Below, one piece after another: positions 61,944-64,000 of a DNA stretch of 64,000 nucleotides. The notes beneath the pieces are model-generated. The model was not told where the DNA came from and did not search any database. It saw only the letters and a program-made list of their open reading frames with translations. How positions within the stretch are numbered: the first letter of the stretch is position 1; every line of letters begins with the position of its first letter. The stretch covers positions 186,001 to 250,000 of the forward strand of contig CBDDDL010000001.1 in NCBI GenBank assembly GCA_965226645.1, in the 5' to 3' direction. The position numbers and the translations under genes were made by a program. Origin of the DNA: Poriferisodalis sp965226645 (GTDB lineage Bacteria > Actinomycetota > Acidimicrobiia > Acidimicrobiales > Poriferisodalaceae).

Positions 61944-63308
61944 ATGAGTCTGGCCGAGCTTGCGACGGAGTTTCCGCGGCGAACGGGCGGGCGCGTGCCG
62001 CCGCAAAACGTCGATGCCGAAGAGTCGGTGCTCGGGGCGATGCTGCTCTCGCGAGATGCCATCGCGCCAGCTGTAGAGCGCCTGTCGGCCGAGCACTTCT
62101 ATGTGCCGGCGAACGGTGTCGTCTTCGATGCCGTTGAAGCGCTGTATGTGGCTGGCGAGCCGGTTGACTGCGTGACGGTCGCCGATCAGCTCGAGCGGTC
62201 CGGCACGCTGACCGCCGCCGGGGGAGCGGATCGTCTGCTGGCGCTCGAGGCCGCGACGCCAACGCTCACGCACGTTGATCGCTACGCCCGCATCGTGGAA
62301 GAGACGGCACTGCTGCGGCGGCTGATCTCGGTCTCAGCCGAGATTTCGGAGCTGGCGTACAGCCGGCCTCATGACACCGCTGCCGCCCTCGACCAAGCCG
62401 AGTCGATGGTGTACAGCGTGGCCGAGCGCCGAATCGTGGACTCCACGCAGTCCCTGCGCGACCTGGTGGACCTCAGCTTGGATCGACTCGAAGAGCTGTA
62501 CCAGCAAGGTGATGCGTTCACGGGTTTGGCCACGGGGTTCAACTCTTTGGACCGGATCCTGTCCGGGGTGCAGACGTCGTCGCTCATGGTGGTCGGTGCG
62601 CGTCCTGCGATGGGCAAGACGGCATTCGGACTGACAATAGCGTCCAACGTGGCGTTGCAATCGCAACTGCCCGTGCTGTTGTTCTCGCTCGAGATGAACC
62701 ATGCCGAGCTCACCGGCAGGCTGCTGGCGTCCGATGCTCGAGTCGATGCCACCCGAGTGCGCACCGGACAGCTCCACGCCGACGACTGGAACCGCATCAC
62801 GCGAAGCGTGGGTCGTTTGGGCGAGGCGCCGATGTGGATCGATGACAACCCGAATGTCACGGTGACCGAGATCCGGGCCAAGGCGCGCCGTCTGCGCAGC
62901 CGGCTCGGTGGTTTGGGGCTGATTGTCGTCGATTACCTGCAGCTCATGAATGGGCGTGCGAACGCTGAGAACCGCCAGGTGGAGGTGGCGGAGATCTCGC
63001 GCGGGCTGAAGATCCTGGCCCGCGAACTGGAGACACCGATCGTGGCGATGTCGCAGTTGAGCCGCAACCTCGAGTCCAGGAGCGACAAGCGTCCGATGCT
63101 GTCAGACCTACGCGAGTCAGGCTCGATCGAGCAAGACGCCGACATCGTCGTCTTCATCTACCGCGACGAGGTCTACAACGAGGAGACCACCGAGCGGGGC
63201 ATGGCGGAAATCATCGTGGCGAAGCACCGTAACGGCCCGACCGGCACGGCGCGGCTGGCCTTCATGCCGCAGTACACGCTCTTCGCTGACATGGCCTACG
63301 AGGGCTGA
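61944..63308 (+). CDS. dnaB: Replicative DNA helicase DnaB
   Basis: A 454-aa hexameric helicase from ATG 61944. The N-terminal domain begins 'VPPQNVDAEESVLGAMLLS'. The RecA-like domain has Walker A 'ARPAMGKTA' near residue 220, 'LLFSLEMNHAELTGRLLAS', Walker B 'LGLIVVDYLQLM', and 'SQLSRNLESRSDKRPMLSDLRESGSIEQDAD' region with the arginine finger near the end. No intein is present, although actinobacterial dnaB often carries one. It is probably loaded by the DciA encoded at 33420. Confidence 0.97.
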   Translation: MSLAELATEFPRRTGGRVPPQNVDAEESVLGAMLLSRDAIAPAVERLSAEHFYVPANGVVFDAVEALYVAGEPVDCVTVADQLERSGTLTAAGGADRLLALEAATPTLTHVDRYARIVEETALLRRLISVSAEISELAYSRPHDTAAALDQAESMVYSVAERRIVDSTQSLRDLVDLSLDRLEELYQQGDAFTGLATGFNSLDRILSGVQTSSLMVVGARPAMGKTAFGLTIASNVALQSQLPVLLFSLEMNHAELTGRLLASDARVDATRVRTGQLHADDWNRITRSVGRLGEAPMWIDDNPNVTVTEIRAKARRLRSRLGGLGLIVVDYLQLMNGRANAENRQVEVAEISRGLKILARELETPIVAMSQLSRNLESRSDKRPMLSDLRESGSIEQDADIVVFIYRDEVYNEETTERGMAEIIVAKHRNGPTGTARLAFMPQYTLFADMAYEG

Positions 63309-63321
63309 GAGGACGACGGCA

Positions 63322-63531
63322 GTGTTCCTCGGCGAAGATCTCATTCCGTATCTGATCTTGGCCTTCGGTGCGGCGTTGACGGTCGGCAACGTGGCTGCGC
63401 TGGTACGACCCCGGCGCTCCGGGAGCGATGGCGACGCGCCGGTGCGGGCGTCCGCCCGACGGGCGGTGCCGCTGGCGCTCATCGGCCTCGTGGCGTCAAT
63501 CTGGTCGCTCGCGACACTGTTGAGTGGGTGA
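63322..63531 (+). CDS. Small two-helix membrane protein
   Basis: A 69-aa protein from GTG 63322, 13 bp after dnaB, with GAGAGGA upstream. Helix 1 is 'LIPYLILAFGAALTVGNVAALV', followed by a charged loop 'RPRRSGSDGD', and helix 2 is 'AVPLALIGLVASIWSLATLL'. Similar proteins occur in other actinobacteria, but no function is known to me. Its stop is 2 bp from the encoded CCA of the convergent tRNA-Gly. Confidence 0.6.
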   Translation: MFLGEDLIPYLILAFGAALTVGNVAALVRPRRSGSDGDAPVRASARRAVPLALIGLVASIWSLATLLSG

Positions 63532-63532
63532 G

Positions 63533-63606
63533 TGGAGCGGGTGAGGGGAATCGAACCCCCGTTATCAGCTTGGGAAGCTGAAGTTCTGCCATTGAACTAC
63601 ACCCGC
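63533..63606 (-). tRNA. tRNA-Gly (CCC)
   Basis: Minus-strand tRNA starting GCGGGTGTAGTTCAATGG, with anticodon loop TTCCCAA (anticodon CCC), T-arm GGGTTCGATTCCC, a perfect acceptor GCGGGTG/CACCCGC, discriminator T and an encoded CCA. A U discriminator is expected for glycine. Confidence 0.95.
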
Positions 63607-63782
63607 GAAACGCGGGGCAGATCCTATTCACTGGGGCTTCGGGTTCCGGGTGGCGGTGCCGCCGCCAGCGTGATGCCGATCCGACTCCGACCTGATGCCA
63701 GTAAGGTCGCCGACCGGCGATTGCGAGGGCCCGAGGCCCCGTCGGATGCAGCATCTGTGAACTGCAACACCGGAGCACTGCG

Positions 63783-64000
63783 ATGATCCTGTCGGACCGG
63801 AGCATCCGTGAGGCCCTCGATAGCGGCCGTATCGCCATCGAGCCCTTGGCCGACGCGGCGATCCAGCCGTCGTCAGTGGACCTGCGACTTGATGCCACCT
63901 TCCGCGTGTTCCGCAATCACACCCGCAAGGTCATCGATGTCATCGAAGACCAGACCGATCTGACCGAAGAGGTCGAGGTCGCGCCGGGCGATGCCTTCAT
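63783..64000 (+). CDS. dcd: dCTP deaminase, N-terminal part (runs off window)
   Basis: The frame from ATG 63783 is open to the window end, giving 72 residues. It begins 'MILSDRSIREALDSGRIAI' and contains 'IQPSSVDLRLD', the substrate-binding signature of dCTP deaminases. The enzyme provides dUTP (or dUMP in bifunctional forms) for dTTP synthesis. Whether this is mono- or bifunctional cannot be told from this fragment. It diverges from the tRNA-Gly gene. Confidence 0.9.
   Translation, partial: MILSDRSIREALDSGRIAIEPLADAAIQPSSVDLRLDATFRVFRNHTRKVIDVIEDQTDLTEEVEVAPGDAF

Overview
The window is high-GC bacterial DNA and almost certainly actinobacterial (Actinomycetota). It carries CrgA, a PASTA-domain PknB, DUF3499, DUF5318 and DUF3566 proteins, CarD, a mycothiol-type enzyme and several F420-type luciferase-like oxidoreductases. 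The gene order around the chromosomal origin matches the one known from mycobacteria: gyrA-gyrB-dciA-recF-dnaN-dnaA | rpmH-rnpA-yidD-yidC-jag ... parA-parB ... cwlM-trxA-trxB ... murJ ... pcnA ... rpsF-ssb-rpsR-rplI-dnaB. The mix of conserved actinobacterial genes with environmental-style acyl-CoA and LLM genes and a probable selenoprotein suggests an uncultured, possibly acidimicrobial lineage; the class level is inference.

Layout. 1-4.6 kb: end of a PBP-like gene that lacks the active-site motifs, then pknB, crgA and small conserved genes. 4.8-13.1 kb: acyl-CoA metabolism (acyl-CoA dehydrogenase, acyl-CoA ligase, LLM oxidoreductase, SDR, a tandem CaiB/BaiF CoA-transferase broken by one in-frame amber codon, enoyl-CoA hydratase). 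13.3-16.3 kb: homocysteine methyltransferase family gene and a two-gene unit ending in a UGSC-family protein whose UGSC motif is encoded by an in-frame TGA followed by a strong bacterial SECIS-like hairpin. 16.3-18.4 kb: accessory three-gene module (TIGR04255-like, HTH protein, HicA-like remnant). 18.5-28.4 kb: Asp-box propeller, TPR protein, tRNA-Ala, MFS transporter, two LLM oxidoreductases, lgt, small genes, tRNA-Ile, DUF3566 and TadE-like proteins. 28.4-38 kb: gyrA, gyrB, dciA, recF, dnaN, the dnaA-dnaN intergenic region with DnaA boxes (probable oriC), and dnaA, all on the minus strand. 38.4-48 kb: rpmH, rnpA, yidD, yidC, a Jag_N-only gene, then an apparent insertion with a GPP34-cytochrome P450 fusion and a Rieske oxygenase, then the KH/R3H part of Jag, an inverted rsmG, parS, parA and parB. 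48-59.7 kb: cwlM-like, trxA, trxB, a pseudokinase, degV, murJ, carD, DUF5318, pcnA and a bifunctional PBP-like protein without recognisable catalytic residues. 60-64 kb: rpsF-ssb-rpsR-rplI, dnaB, tRNA-Gly and the start of dcd.

How it fits together. The core is the replication-initiation and segregation locus (DnaA, DnaN, RecF, gyrase, the helicase loader DciA, DnaB, ParA/ParB/parS). Around it lies a cell-wall control set: PknB, CrgA, CwlM, MurJ and a MurJ-associated pseudokinase form a regulatory axis known in mycobacteria, here next to two PBP-like proteins that look catalytically dead. The most notable items are the UGSC selenoprotein, the GPP34-P450 fusion inserted between the two halves of Jag, the start-codon-less rnpA and cwlM, and the amber-interrupted CoA-transferase. 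No rRNA gene, CRISPR array or insertion sequence was seen.
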